From positions 1,488,001-1,552,000 of the forward strand of contig CBDBIZ010000011.1 of the NCBI GenBank assembly GCA_965206195.1: DNA of 64,000 nt, in the 5' to 3' direction. A program made the position numbers and the translations under genes. Source of the stretch: JAAOIF01 sp965206195. Lineage in GTDB: Bacteria > Pseudomonadota > Gammaproteobacteria > PS1 > Pseudothioglobaceae. The notes below the pieces were generated by a model. That model was given only the letters and a program-made list of their open reading frames with translations. It did not search any database and was not told the DNA's origin. This document shows positions 33,117 through 43,073 of this stretch, one piece after another (position 1 is the stretch's first letter; each line of letters begins with the position of its first letter).

Positions 33117-33889
33117 TGGCGATTGTTCTTTCAGTTGCAAATCAAAAAGGTGGCGTAGGAAAAACCACCACCGCTGTTAATTTAAGTACTGCTTTAAGGA
33201 TTATTAAAAAACGAGTTTTATTGGTTGATATCGACCCTCAAGGTAATGCCACCATGGGCTGTGGAATTGATAAATACAACCTAGAAAATTCAATTTGCGA
33301 ATTGCTATTAGACGAATGCAGTATTGCTAAAACCATTACCCATGCGTCTAACGTTAATATCGATATATTACCTGCCAATACAGATTTAATCGCTGCTGAA
33401 ATCGCATTACTCGGTCGTAAAAACTCTGAATACGCGCTAAAACAAGCCATTGCCAAGATTGATAATCAATATGACTATATTTTGATTGATTGCCCACCTT
33501 CGCTAAATATGCTCACTATTAACGCTTTTACTGCCTCTAGGGGCATTATCATCCCAATGCAATGTGAATATTATGCTTTGGAAGGTTTAAGTGCGCTGAT
33601 GCAAACCATTGAGAAAATCCAAACCACTACCAATCCTAAATTAGAAATCACTGGGCTTATTCGCACCATGTTTGATACACGTAATAATCTATCCAACGAA
33701 GTGTCCATTCAATTATTACAACATTTTTCGCATAAAGTCTTTAAAACCATCATCCCTAGAAATGTAAAATTAGCCGAAGCACCAAGTTTTGGTCAGGCTG
33801 TCATTAGCTATGCTAAATCATCCAAAGGGTCAATTTCATATATTTCACTTGCCAGTGAAGTTTTAAGAAAAACAATGAGGGTTTTATAA
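33116..33889 (+). CDS. parA: Chromosome partitioning ATPase ParA (Soj)
   Basis: 257 residues. Deviant Walker A KGGVGKTT, then VDIDPQGNAT and LIDCPPSLNMLT; a short chromosomal-type ParA without an N-terminal DNA-binding extension. Moves the origin region with ParB. ATG overlaps the ctpA stop (TAATGG) and parB follows three bases later. The position in the chromosome next to a protease and lepB is unusual compared with the common gidAB-parAB order, but the pair is intact. Confidence 0.95.
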   Translation: MAIVLSVANQKGGVGKTTTAVNLSTALRIIKKRVLLVDIDPQGNATMGCGIDKYNLENSICELLLDECSIAKTITHASNVNIDILPANTDLIAAEIALLGRKNSEYALKQAIAKIDNQYDYILIDCPPSLNMLTINAFTASRGIIIPMQCEYYALEGLSALMQTIEKIQTTTNPKLEITGLIRTMFDTRNNLSNEVSIQLLQHFSHKVFKTIIPRNVKLAEAPSFGQAVISYAKSSKGSISYISLASEVLRKTMRVL

Positions 33890-33892
33890 AGA

Positions 33893-34750
33893 ATGACTAA
33901 AACACAAAAACTTGGTCGCGGATTAGATATTTTATTGGGTCAAGTGCCAACTGCAAATCATCAATCCAGCACCGATACAAGCAACCTAACAACTTTAAAA
34001 ATAGATGCGTTGCAACGTGGCAAATTTCAACCTAGGGACGACATTGACCCAGAGACACTTAACGAGCTCGCCGACTCCATCACCTCACAAGGGATTATTC
34101 AACCGCTGGTTGTACGTAGAGTCGCCAATGAAAAATACGAAATCATCGCTGGTGAGCGACGTTGGCGCGCCGCTAAAATTGCCAAACTCAGCGAAGTGCC
34201 TGTCATCATTCGTGAGATTAATGACCAGGTTGCGCTTGCTATTGGGCTGATTGAAAACATCCAACGTGAATCACTCACCCCGCTTGAAGAAGCAAAAGCA
34301 CTACAACAATTGATTGATGATTTTAAAATGACCCATGAAGAAATCTCGAATGTGGTCGGTCGTTCTCGCTCTGCAGTCAGTAATCTGATTCGTCTGTTAC
34401 AACTAGAAGATGTGGTTAAAAAACTACTCAATGCTGATCAATTGGAAATGGGTCATGCGCGTGCATTATTGTCGCTCAAAGGCGAACAACAAGTTGAAGT
34501 CGCTGCACAAGTGGTGAAAAAGGCTTTATCAGTTCGTCAAACCGAAGCGTTGGTAAAAAAAGAATTAAGTCCAAAAATTGAAAAAATAGCCTCAACAATA
34601 GACCCGCATATTGATGCATTAATGAAATCTTTAAATCAAAAATTAAACGTCAAGACTGAAATTAAATCCACTGGTGATAAAGGTAAAATTACTATCCACT
34701 ACACATCAAAAGACGAGCTAGAAAATATCCTAAAACACATTTTCTTTTAA
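33893..34750 (+). CDS. parB: Chromosome partitioning protein ParB (Spo0J)
   Basis: 285 residues. Opens LGRGLDILL, has the CTP-binding GERRWRAAK box, ENIQRESLTPLEEA and the HTH NVVGRSRSAVSNLIRLL; a C-terminal dimerisation region closes it. It binds parS sites; no parS search was possible. Ends just before lepB on the opposite strand. Confidence 0.95.
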   Translation: MTKTQKLGRGLDILLGQVPTANHQSSTDTSNLTTLKIDALQRGKFQPRDDIDPETLNELADSITSQGIIQPLVVRRVANEKYEIIAGERRWRAAKIAKLSEVPVIIREINDQVALAIGLIENIQRESLTPLEEAKALQQLIDDFKMTHEEISNVVGRSRSAVSNLIRLLQLEDVVKKLLNADQLEMGHARALLSLKGEQQVEVAAQVVKKALSVRQTEALVKKELSPKIEKIASTIDPHIDALMKSLNQKLNVKTEIKSTGDKGKITIHYTSKDELENILKHIFF

Positions 34751-34756
34751 CGCATT

Positions 34757-35704
34757 TTAGTCAATCAAACCATTGCGACCAAAGGTAAGGGTTTTAAGCG
34801 ATTGAAGTCTATTAGGTCCAGAAATAACGCCGCCAATATCACCATGCGCCCAAATATAAAAAGCTCTGCCAACAATATACTCCTCAGGTACAAAGCCCCA
34901 AAAACGACTGTCGCTACTATGTGCTCGATTATCGCCCATCACTAAATAATGCCCTCTAGGCACAAATGTTTTAACGCCTTTTGAAGCACCATTTGGATGT
35001 AGTAAAACATCATGAGGATTGTCATCTAACAATTCACGAAAATGCCGATAGCCACTCATTTCAGTCCCCGCCTCAATACCCTGATAAGTGCCAATTTTTT
35101 TATACGCAATTTTTCTACCATTAACCACTAACTGGTCATTAATATACTCAATGACATCACCTGGAAGCCCAATCACACGTTTAATAAAATCTGCCCCTTT
35201 GTAAACTGGTTCAGCCTCATAATTTGGATATCGAAACACCACCACATCACCTCGTTGTGGGTCGCCAATATCAATCAACTCCTGATTGCTTACTGGCAAA
35301 TGAAGACCATAAGAAATCTTATCAACCAACAAAAAATCATAAGTTAAGAAAGTTGGCATCATTGAGTTAGAGGGGATTCTAAACGGTTCAATTACAAAAC
35401 CGCGCAGTAGAAATACTAATAATAGTACCGGAAAAAACTCAGCTGACCATTGGACAATTTTAGGTCGATCTAAATATTTTTGAGCTTTATTAAACTTTAA
35501 AAAACACAAAAAATAAAGCCACTTACTCAGGGCTGATTTTTGTTGTTCTGGTATGGATTGTTCGCCTTTATTATTAGCTGGTTCTTTTGTTTGACTCAAG
35601 AACAATTGATCAACAACCACAACCATAAATGCAATCAATAAAAACAAGGCTAAAAAACTAGAGACATCCCAAGCAAAAAAACCTGATGCGTTTTCAATAG
35701 TCAT
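34757..35704 (-). CDS. lepB: Signal peptidase I
   Basis: 315 residues from ATG at 35704. ATG at 35752 would add 16 residues, but that stretch overlaps a TATAAT sequence and lacks a ribosome binding site. Two N-terminal membrane segments (about 12-33 and 78-98), catalytic S in PSNSMMPTF, catalytic K in FIKRVIGLPGD, and GDNRAHSSDSRFWG near the end. Removes signal peptides outside the inner membrane. The gene runs against the tusE/dsrC gene, whose promoter is at its start. Confidence 0.93.
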   Translation of the reverse strand: MTIENASGFFAWDVSSFLALFLLIAFMVVVVDQLFLSQTKEPANNKGEQSIPEQQKSALSKWLYFLCFLKFNKAQKYLDRPKIVQWSAEFFPVLLLVFLLRGFVIEPFRIPSNSMMPTFLTYDFLLVDKISYGLHLPVSNQELIDIGDPQRGDVVVFRYPNYEAEPVYKGADFIKRVIGLPGDVIEYINDQLVVNGRKIAYKKIGTYQGIEAGTEMSGYRHFRELLDDNPHDVLLHPNGASKGVKTFVPRGHYLVMGDNRAHSSDSRFWGFVPEEYIVGRAFYIWAHGDIGGVISGPNRLQSLKTLTFGRNGLID

Positions 35705-35776
35705 GATAAAAAGTGTAGAAAAAATAAAGGGCTTATTATATAATATTTTCATTATTATTTTACATTGGAGAATATA

Positions 35777-36103
35777 ATGGCATTAGCAGATTTACAAAGA
35801 GACGCTCACGGCTACTTGGTTGATCTTAGTTCGTGGAATGAAGGCATTGCTCACGAGCTGGCAGAAGAAGAAGGGATAACATTAACCAATGAGAGTTTTA
35901 AATTGATTAACTTTTTGCGTGATGAATACATCAACAACAATGCTAACCAGCCAAACGAACGCAATATGGTCAAAGACTTAAAAGGTGATTGGGAAGGAAA
36001 ACTCACCACCAAAGAACTGTACGCCTTATTTCCTAAAGGCCCTGCTAAACAAGCAGGCAAAGTTGCAGGATTGCCTGAAACTAAGCGCAAAGGTGGCTAC
36101 TAA
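35777..36103 (+). CDS. DsrC/TusE-family protein without cysteines
   Basis: 108 residues from ATG at 35777, 6 bases after GGAG; the family fold is clear in GYLVDLSSWN, LINFLRDEY and LYALFPKGPAKQAGKVAGLP. DsrC carries one or two conserved cysteines here: the penultimate one and the one in PAKQAC. In this copy both are absent (AKQAGK and ETKRKGGY), and there is no cysteine elsewhere. It cannot take part in thiol sulfur transfer and may be a regulator, as proposed for Cys-less relatives (RspA group). The role is inference. Confidence 0.9.
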   Translation: MALADLQRDAHGYLVDLSSWNEGIAHELAEEEGITLTNESFKLINFLRDEYINNNANQPNERNMVKDLKGDWEGKLTTKELYALFPKGPAKQAGKVAGLPETKRKGGY

Positions 36104-36127
36104 AAATAGTAAAACCTTGTTATTTTT

Positions 36128-37429
36128 TTAAGACTCAGTAAGATTCATCCCGGCTGAGTTTGCCAAGGTCACAAAACTCGGAAATGATGTTTTAACATTC
36201 TCAACGCCGTTAATCTCAATCGGATAATCACAACGCAGCGAAGCGATTGCAAATGCCATAGCAATACGGTGATCATTATGAGATTCAATCATAGCGTTTG
36301 GCTTTGAGAACACGCCACCTTGAATTTTAATACCATCTTCCAGTACGGTGTTTTTAATGCCTAAAATATTCAAGCCATCTGCCATCACTTGGATGCGGTC
36401 AGATTCTTTTACTCGTAGCTCTTTAGCGCCCGTTAAAACTGTCTCTCCTTGAGCACAGCTAGCCGCGACAAACACCGCTGGAAACTCATCAATCGCCAAT
36501 GCTACTAAGTTTTTTGGAATATGAATACCAGTTAATTGTGAAGATTGAACACGAATATCAGCCAACAACTCACCGCCAGTTTCATACTTGTTTTTGAGTG
36601 TAATATTTGCGCCCATCAGTTTGAGAATATCAATCACGCCAGTACGTGTTGGGTTGATATTCACCCCCGTTAAAACAATATCTGCTTTTGGCGCAATAGC
36701 AGCTGCCACCATAAAAAAAGCAGCTGATGAAATATCGCTCGGTACTTGAATTTGTACTGCATTTAGCTCACCGCCACCACTCAGACACATTTGATTATCA
36801 CTAATATCTATCTGATAGCCCAAACCTGTTAGCATTCGTTCGGTGTGGTCGCGTGTCGGTACTGGCTGACCCACACAAGTCTCACCTTGTGCGTACAAAC
36901 CAGCCAGCAACACACAGGATTTCACTTGCGCCGAAGCAATAGGCAAGTCATAGTAGATACCTTTGAGTTGCTGCCCGCCTTTGATTTTAAGTGGTGGTTT
37001 GCCAGCGTTACTCTCAATCACCGCACCCATTTTAGTGAGTGGGCTAATCACCCTGCCCATTGGACGCTTTGAAAGCGATTCATCTCCAATTAGCTGACAG
37101 TCAAAATTTTGCGCTGCCAAAATACCCGCCATCAGCCGCATAGAAGTACCAGAATTGCCTAAGTCAAGTGGTTTTGATGGTTTTGTTAGACCATAAAGAC
37201 CAACACCATGAATGGTAACATTATCACCATCGCTCTGGATTTTCACACCCATCGCTTGAAAGGCTTTTAGAGTTGATAACACATCCTCACCTTCTAAAAA
37301 TCCACTGACTTTAGTCACGCCATTCGCAAGTGAGCCAAGCATAATGCAGCGATGAGAAATGGATTTATCACCTGGTACTTTTAAATGACCTGACAACATA
37401 CGTACAGGATTGGCAATAAATTTACTCAT
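36128..37429 (-). CDS. aroA: 3-phosphoshikimate 1-carboxyvinyltransferase (EPSP synthase)
   Basis: 433 residues. LKVPGDKSISHRC, NSGTSMRLMAG, KELRVKESDRIQ and HNDHRIAMAFA are all present. Sixth step of the shikimate pathway. Last gene of the minus-strand operon serC-serA-pheA-hisC-tyrA-aroA; seven bases after tyrA. Confidence 0.96.
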   Translation of the reverse strand: MSKFIANPVRMLSGHLKVPGDKSISHRCIMLGSLANGVTKVSGFLEGEDVLSTLKAFQAMGVKIQSDGDNVTIHGVGLYGLTKPSKPLDLGNSGTSMRLMAGILAAQNFDCQLIGDESLSKRPMGRVISPLTKMGAVIESNAGKPPLKIKGGQQLKGIYYDLPIASAQVKSCVLLAGLYAQGETCVGQPVPTRDHTERMLTGLGYQIDISDNQMCLSGGGELNAVQIQVPSDISSAAFFMVAAAIAPKADIVLTGVNINPTRTGVIDILKLMGANITLKNKYETGGELLADIRVQSSQLTGIHIPKNLVALAIDEFPAVFVAASCAQGETVLTGAKELRVKESDRIQVMADGLNILGIKNTVLEDGIKIQGGVFSKPNAMIESHNDHRIAMAFAIASLRCDYPIEINGVENVKTSFPSFVTLANSAGMNLTES

Positions 37430-37435
37430 GATTTA

Positions 37436-38290
37436 TTAATCTTTAATCCAGTTTTCGCGCGCTGTTTTTGCCTCTGAAAACAGTTGTTCTAATTCCTCTG
37501 CAGACTTATTGCTAATTAAGCTCGAAAGCTGATTAAGGCTTTGTTGATAGCCCTTGATATGCTTAACGATTTGCTCAGCATTATTCAGACAAATGTCACG
37601 CCACATTACCGAGTTTGAAGAGGCAATACGAGAAAAATCCTTAAACCCACCCGCGGCATAATTCAGTGTATCAGGATTACTACTGGTTAAATATTCCATT
37701 AGCCCAAACGCCAGCATGTGTGGCAAATGTGAGCTTGCCGCTAACAAATCATCATGCTGCTCAGCACTCATCGTTTGTACCTGCGCGCCTAGGCTTTGCC
37801 ATAATTCACGCACTGTTTTAATTGCCTGAATGTTTGCATTGTCCGCTGGCGTTAAAATAACGCATTTATTGATAAATAAGCCACCATCACTTGCCATCAC
37901 ACCGCTTTTTTCCTTACCAGCGATTGGATGCGCGGGGATGAATCTTGCTGGCATTTTAGCAAAAATCACTTTAGCAATTTGCATCATACTGCCTTTGGTG
38001 CTGCCCACATCAGAAATAATGACATTGTTATTAATATGAGGTTTTATCAACTTTAAAATGGCTTCAAAACTATTAACAGGGGTAGCAATAAGCACCATTT
38101 CAACGCCGTTTAAAGCAGTCGCAATATCAAGATTATATTCGTCGATAATGTCTAATGCCTGTGCTTGTTTCAGATTATCTTCATTGCTGTCAAATCCAAC
38201 AATCATTTTAGCTTTATTGGCTTTTTTCAAGCCTAAAGCAAACGAACCTCCAATTAGACCAACGCCGATGATACAAATTTTATTAATCAC
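37436..38290 (-). CDS. tyrA: Prephenate dehydrogenase
   Basis: 284 residues. NAD-binding GVGLIGGSFALGL at the start, DVGSTKGSM, PAHPIAGKEKSGV and SHLPHMLAF. Converts prephenate to 4-hydroxyphenylpyruvate for tyrosine. No fused chorismate mutase or ACT domain. Overlaps hisC by four bases. Confidence 0.95.
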   Translation of the reverse strand: MINKICIIGVGLIGGSFALGLKKANKAKMIVGFDSNEDNLKQAQALDIIDEYNLDIATALNGVEMVLIATPVNSFEAILKLIKPHINNNVIISDVGSTKGSMMQIAKVIFAKMPARFIPAHPIAGKEKSGVMASDGGLFINKCVILTPADNANIQAIKTVRELWQSLGAQVQTMSAEQHDDLLAASSHLPHMLAFGLMEYLTSSNPDTLNYAAGGFKDFSRIASSNSVMWRDICLNNAEQIVKHIKGYQQSLNQLSSLISNKSAEELEQLFSEAKTARENWIKD

Positions 38291-39354
38291 AATACTGTTT
38301 TTAATGTTTGTAAAAACTTGTTATTTTCCTCGATTGTGCCAACGGATACACGTAAATAATTTTCCATTTCTACAAGGCGCACAATAAAGCCTTTTTGTAA
38401 GAGTTTTTGATAAACTTCAGTAGCATCATTAACCTTGATAGCAATAAAATTAGCAAAAGAGGGAATGTAAGACAAACCTAATTTTTCAAACCCTTGTGAG
38501 AGTTGTAAGAGCCCTTGTTGGTTTGCCACAATAGCTTTATTCAAAAAATCACTGTCTTGCAAGGCGGCTATTGCTGCTGTTTGTGCAAGATGATTGACAT
38601 TAAATGGCTGACGAATTCGATTGAGATAGTCTGCTATTTTAGCACTAGAGAGGGAATAACCCACGCGTAAACCAGCCAGACCATAAGCTTTAGAAAAAGT
38701 ACGGGTAATGACTAAATTCTCAAATTCCTGTAGCCATATCAGTGCATTATCAGCCCTGTTTAAATATTCAAAATACGCCTGATCTAATACCACCATCACT
38801 GAACTTGGCACTTGCTGTAAGAAATCATGAAGTGCTTTATCGCTCAGCAGTGTGCCAGTTGGGTTGTTGGGATTGGCAATAAAAATGAGCTTGGTGTTGC
38901 TATTAATTACGCCAAGCATTGCATGTAAATCATGACCAAAATATTGTGCTGGAGTAACCACAGCCTGCGCACCTAAGGCTTGCGTTACTAGCGGATAGAC
39001 CACAAAAGCATACTGAGAAAAAATCACCTCATCGTCTACATTACAAACATAGGCGCGCGCCAGCAATTCTAAAATATCATTGGAGCCATTGCCCAAGGTG
39101 ATACTCTCAGGGGCAACAGACAAATGCGTACTAATGGCTTGTTTTAACTCAAATCCATTGCTGTCAGGATAGCGCCCAATCTCGCTAAGTGCTTGATTGA
39201 TTGCTGTTAGCACATTCAAACTAGTGTTCAGTGGATTTTCATTACTGGCAAGTTTAACCACCTGCGCCAAACCCAACTCACGTTGCAATTCACTGATTGG
39301 CTTGCCACCCTGATAAGGACTTAAGGCTTTAATTGCTGGACAAACGTTGTTCAT
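38287..39354 (-). CDS. hisC: Histidinol-phosphate/aromatic aminotransferase
   Basis: 355 residues. PLP lysine in TRTFSKAYGLAGLRVGY, and NPNNPTGTLL, LDQAYFEY. In this operon it probably also acts on aromatic keto acids. The gene upstream is separated by the VapC remnant. Confidence 0.93.
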   Translation of the reverse strand: MNNVCPAIKALSPYQGGKPISELQRELGLAQVVKLASNENPLNTSLNVLTAINQALSEIGRYPDSNGFELKQAISTHLSVAPESITLGNGSNDILELLARAYVCNVDDEVIFSQYAFVVYPLVTQALGAQAVVTPAQYFGHDLHAMLGVINSNTKLIFIANPNNPTGTLLSDKALHDFLQQVPSSVMVVLDQAYFEYLNRADNALIWLQEFENLVITRTFSKAYGLAGLRVGYSLSSAKIADYLNRIRQPFNVNHLAQTAAIAALQDSDFLNKAIVANQQGLLQLSQGFEKLGLSYIPSFANFIAIKVNDATEVYQKLLQKGFIVRLVEMENYLRVSVGTIEENNKFLQTLKTVL

Positions 39355-39359
39355 ATTCT

Positions 39360-39527
39360 TTATTCGTTTAAAAGCGGGTAAACCTCAGCAATTTGAGAGA
39401 AATTCTTATTATTATGCAATAACATAAGGTTATTCTCAATGGCACATTGAGTGATAAGGCAATCTAGCGCGAAGTTAGGTATGATGCCATTGTTATAACG
39501 TTTTATTGGTAAAAAGTTTATATTCAC
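39360..39527 (-). pseudogene. Remnant of a VapC-type PIN-domain toxin
   Basis: Frame of 55 residues ending in NFALDCLITQCAIENNLMLL and HNNKNFSQIAEVYPLLNE, the C-terminal third of a PIN domain with the usual LDCLI and HNNKNF acid-region equivalents. There is no N-terminal part with the first catalytic acids; it is bounded by hisC and pheA. It most likely decayed, though a GTG at 39527 would allow a short product. No VapB is present. Confidence 0.65.
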
Positions 39528-39537
39528 GAATAAAAAA

Positions 39538-40617
39538 TTACAAAACTGCTTGTGGGTAAGAGCCTAAAATTTTAAGTTTAAGAGATTTTTCCTCAACAAG
39601 TGCTAACGCGCCCTTAACTTTTTCATCATCTTGATGGCCTTGTATATCAATCAAAAATAGATACTCCCATTTCACCCCTGGAATTGGGTATTTTGCCACT
39701 TGCAATAGATTAATATTTACTTGTTTAAAAGGTGCTAATAAGTCAAATAATGCACCTGACTCATGCTTGACAGTAACCAATAAAGAGGTTTTATCAACCC
39801 CAGAGGCTGGGATAGACTCTTTACCAATGACCAAAAAACGTGTGGTATTACCCGCTATATCTTCAATATTGCCGTCAACTTTTTGTAAATTATATATGCC
39901 TAATGCACTTTCTGAGGCAATAGCAGCGGCACTCAATTCATCTTGGCAAAGTTTTGCTGCCAAAGCATTTGATGAAACTGATTTAAGCGCGACCTTAGGA
40001 TAATGGTTATTTAAATAACGCTGGCATTGTTCTAACGCCTGAGCGTGTGCATAAATAGTTTTGATTTTGTGCTTGGCATTTGCCATTATCAGTTGATGGT
40101 GTATTGTGATTTCCACCTCGCCACAAATTTTTAAAGATTGAGAATAGAGCATATCAACCGTGCCACCGATTACTCCATTTGAAGAATTTTCGATAGGAAC
40201 CACGCCATAATGTGCATTGTTTTTTTCTACTTGATGAAAAATATCATCAATACTGCCACAATCCAGTGTTGCAACACTATGACCAAAATGTTTAAGTGTG
40301 GCTTCTTGAGTGAATGTGCCTGCAGGACCTAAATAAGCAATCTTAAGTGGTTGTTCTAACGCCAGGCAAGCTGACATAATTTCGCGGAAAATATGCGCCA
40401 TATCTTGGTCTTTGAGTAAACTGTCATTATGCTTAATAATTGAACGCAATACTTGTGCTTCACGTTCTGGACGGTAAAAGGCACTTTGAGCTGCTGTGGT
40501 TTTTTTAACCTCTGCCACTGCACTCGCCAATTCGCCGCGCATGCTTATTAACGACTGAATTTTGTTATCCAGCACATCAATCTCAGCCCTTAATTCAACC
40601 AATGTTTTTTTGCCCAT
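39538..40617 (-). CDS. pheA: Bifunctional chorismate mutase/prephenate dehydratase (P-protein)
   Basis: 359 residues: AroQ-type mutase at 1-90 (LRAEIDVLDNKIQSLISMR), prephenate dehydratase from 95 to about 280 (AYLGPAGTFTQEA, ENSSNGVIGG, TTRFLVIGK), and an ACT domain at the end that binds phenylalanine (ESGALFDLLAPF). Makes phenylpyruvate. Confidence 0.96.
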   Translation of the reverse strand: MGKKTLVELRAEIDVLDNKIQSLISMRGELASAVAEVKKTTAAQSAFYRPEREAQVLRSIIKHNDSLLKDQDMAHIFREIMSACLALEQPLKIAYLGPAGTFTQEATLKHFGHSVATLDCGSIDDIFHQVEKNNAHYGVVPIENSSNGVIGGTVDMLYSQSLKICGEVEITIHHQLIMANAKHKIKTIYAHAQALEQCQRYLNNHYPKVALKSVSSNALAAKLCQDELSAAAIASESALGIYNLQKVDGNIEDIAGNTTRFLVIGKESIPASGVDKTSLLVTVKHESGALFDLLAPFKQVNINLLQVAKYPIPGVKWEYLFLIDIQGHQDDEKVKGALALVEEKSLKLKILGSYPQAVL

Positions 40618-40637
40618 ACCTTTAACGCAAAGGTCTT

Positions 40638-41798
40638 TTAATAAACAACTCTAGTAGTTAATATGCCTTCAACTTGTTCTAAATTATTGATTACTGTATC
40701 AGAAATTACGTCTTCCAAGTCAACTATAGTATAAGCAACGCTATCTTTTGACTTGTTTAACATATCAACAATATTAGCACCGGCATTCGCAACGGCAGTA
40801 GAAATTTGCCCCACCATGTTAGGAATATTTTTGTGCGTAATTGCCAAACGCTCTTTGCCCGCTCTGGGCATTCTAGCCTCTGGAAAATTCACCGAATTGA
40901 CAATATTGCCATTTTCAAGATAATCTTTTATCTGATTAGCCACCATAATTGCACAATTATCTTCCGCTTCAGCAGTTGATGCGCCTAGATGGGGTAGTGC
41001 AATCACGCGATCGTGGTTTTTCTTGTCATCAATTGGAAAATCGGTAACGTAGTATTTAATTTTACCAGCCTCAAGTGCGGTAATTAATGCATCTTCATCA
41101 ACTATGCCATCACGCGCAAAATTAAGAACGGTTGCATCCTGCGGCAATAGCGCAATACGCTCTTCATTTAATAAATTTTTAGTACTGTCAATCAATGGTA
41201 CATGAAACGAGACAAAATCACTTTGTGCAAATAATTCGTCCACACTAGATGCCCGCACAATATTTGATGATAGTTTCCAAGCACTTTTAATCGTGATATT
41301 TGAATCAAAACCAATCACATCCATATTCAAGGCATTTGCTGCATTGGCAATCTGCACGCCAACAGCACCTAGACCAACAATACCTAAGGTTTTGCCTGGT
41401 AGTTCTGAACCTGCATAATTTTTCTTGCCATTTTCAATCGCTGTTTCTAGATTATTAAGTGACAAATTATTGACATAACTCCATGCTTGGCAAATATTAC
41501 GACTAGACAATAGCAGTGATGAAATCACCAATTCCTTTACCGCGTTGGCATTCGCACCAGGTGCATTAAACACCACCACACCTTTGTCACTCATTTTATC
41601 TAGTGGAATATTATTAACCCCTGCGCCAGCGCGGCCTACTACCTTTAAATTATCGCCAATATCCAACCCATGCATTTTGGCACTACGTACCAAAATTGCA
41701 TCAGGATTGTTCATCTCTGAAGCGATTTCATAATCACCTCTGGGTAATTTTTCTAAGCCAAGTGCTGAAATATTATTGAGTGTTTGGACCTTAAACAT
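40638..41798 (-). CDS. serA: D-3-phosphoglycerate dehydrogenase
   Basis: 386 residues. NAD site GIVGLGAVGVQIANAANAL; catalytic R in NFARDGIVDE and H in LPHLGASTAEAE; C-terminal ACT domain about 315-386. First step of serine synthesis. The last base of serC overlaps its start. Confidence 0.94.
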   Translation of the reverse strand: MFKVQTLNNISALGLEKLPRGDYEIASEMNNPDAILVRSAKMHGLDIGDNLKVVGRAGAGVNNIPLDKMSDKGVVVFNAPGANANAVKELVISSLLLSSRNICQAWSYVNNLSLNNLETAIENGKKNYAGSELPGKTLGIVGLGAVGVQIANAANALNMDVIGFDSNITIKSAWKLSSNIVRASSVDELFAQSDFVSFHVPLIDSTKNLLNEERIALLPQDATVLNFARDGIVDEDALITALEAGKIKYYVTDFPIDDKKNHDRVIALPHLGASTAEAEDNCAIMVANQIKDYLENGNIVNSVNFPEARMPRAGKERLAITHKNIPNMVGQISTAVANAGANIVDMLNKSKDSVAYTIVDLEDVISDTVINNLEQVEGILTTRVVY

Positions 41799-42877
41799 TA
41801 ACCATTCTCCTTTTCAAAATCTTGCATAAAGCTCACCAAGGTATCAATCCCCGCTTGTGGCATGGCATTATAAATACTGGCGCGCATACCACCCACTGAG
41901 CGATGCCCTTTGAGGGTAATCAAGCCATTATCTGCCGCTCTTTGTAAAAACAAAGTGTTTAAATTTTCATCGGCTAATAAAAAAGGTACATTCATCCATG
42001 AGCGGTATTTTTTTACCACAGGATTTGAATAAAAATCAGAACCATCAATCGCATCATAAAGTGTTTGTGCTTTGGTTTGATTGATTTTTTCCATCGCGCT
42101 CAATCCACCCTGATTTTTTAACCATTCAAACACACGTCCTGCCACGTACCAAGCATAAGTTGCTGGTGTGTTATACATAGAATCATGATTTATCTGGGTT
42201 GTGTAATCAAATAATATTGGTTGGTTTGGTAATGCACGTCCGACTAAATCGTCTCTAATAATGACAACTGTTAGTCCAGAGATACCGATATTTTTCTGTG
42301 CACCTGCATAAATCACACCATATTTTGACACGTCAATCTCACGTGATAAAATAGTAGACGACATATCTGCCACTAATGGCATATCTACTTCTGGAATGTA
42401 ATCAAACTCCAATCCAGCAATAGTTTCATTTGGTGTGTAATGCAAATAAGCAGCCTGCTCATCAATGCGCCAATCGGTAAAATCACTAATATCAGTGTAT
42501 TTATTTGCTGAGCTATCACTGCAAATACTAACATCGCAATAACGCTGCGCTTCAGCAATGGCTTTTTTCGACCAATGACCTGTGTGTGCATAATTTGCTA
42601 TTGTCCTGCCGCGCAACAAGTTAATGGGAACCATGGAAAATTGTTGCGATGCACCACCTTGTAAGAACAAAATTTTATAGTTGTCTGGAATATTCATTAA
42701 ATCACGTAAGTCTTGCTCTGATTTTTGTGCCATCGCCATAAAATCTGTACCGCGATGAGAGATTTCCATCACTGATGCTTGGGCATTGCCATATTCTAAT
42801 AATTCAGCTTGCATTTGCTCTAGAACTTGGCGTGGCAACATCGCCGGACCTGCGCTAAAATTATAGACCTGATTCAT
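41798..42877 (-). CDS. serC: Phosphoserine aminotransferase
   Basis: 359 residues. Opens YNFSAGPAMLPRQVL; PLP lysine in YAGAQKNIGISGL; GHRSVGGMRASIYNAMP near the end. First gene of the operon. Its start is divergent from the B12 riboswitch. Confidence 0.96.
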   Translation of the reverse strand: MNQVYNFSAGPAMLPRQVLEQMQAELLEYGNAQASVMEISHRGTDFMAMAQKSEQDLRDLMNIPDNYKILFLQGGASQQFSMVPINLLRGRTIANYAHTGHWSKKAIAEAQRYCDVSICSDSSANKYTDISDFTDWRIDEQAAYLHYTPNETIAGLEFDYIPEVDMPLVADMSSTILSREIDVSKYGVIYAGAQKNIGISGLTVVIIRDDLVGRALPNQPILFDYTTQINHDSMYNTPATYAWYVAGRVFEWLKNQGGLSAMEKINQTKAQTLYDAIDGSDFYSNPVVKKYRSWMNVPFLLADENLNTLFLQRAADNGLITLKGHRSVGGMRASIYNAMPQAGIDTLVSFMQDFEKENG

Positions 42878-42900
42878 GGTTTATTCTCAATTGATAAAAT

Positions 42901-43043
42901 TTGAGTATTTTACCTGAAAAATCCACACCTCTTATTCCAAACAAATTATAATTATCCCTGTTTTGAATCAATGGAAGTGGGTGAGAATCCCACGCTGTCC
43001 TCGCAACGGTATTTGCTTTCGCATCAGTCCGATACATACTCAA
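42901..43043 (+). promoter_or_regulatory. Cobalamin riboswitch
   Basis: The stem P1 is TTGAGTAT (42901-42908) with ATACTCAA (43036-43043). Inside are AAGTGGGTGAGAATCCCACG, CTGTCCTCGCAACGG and the B12 box region CATCAGTCCGATACATACT, all matching the conserved core. The 3' half is compact. It stands 30 bases before the btuB start, so B12 would lower its expression. Confidence 0.92.
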
Positions 43044-43073
43044 AAAAACTTAACATCACGAAGGATGAAGATC

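Noticed and set aside
42963..43073. Longer N-terminus for the TonB receptor
   Set aside because: It translates the riboswitch itself; the signal peptide and ribosome binding site support 43074.
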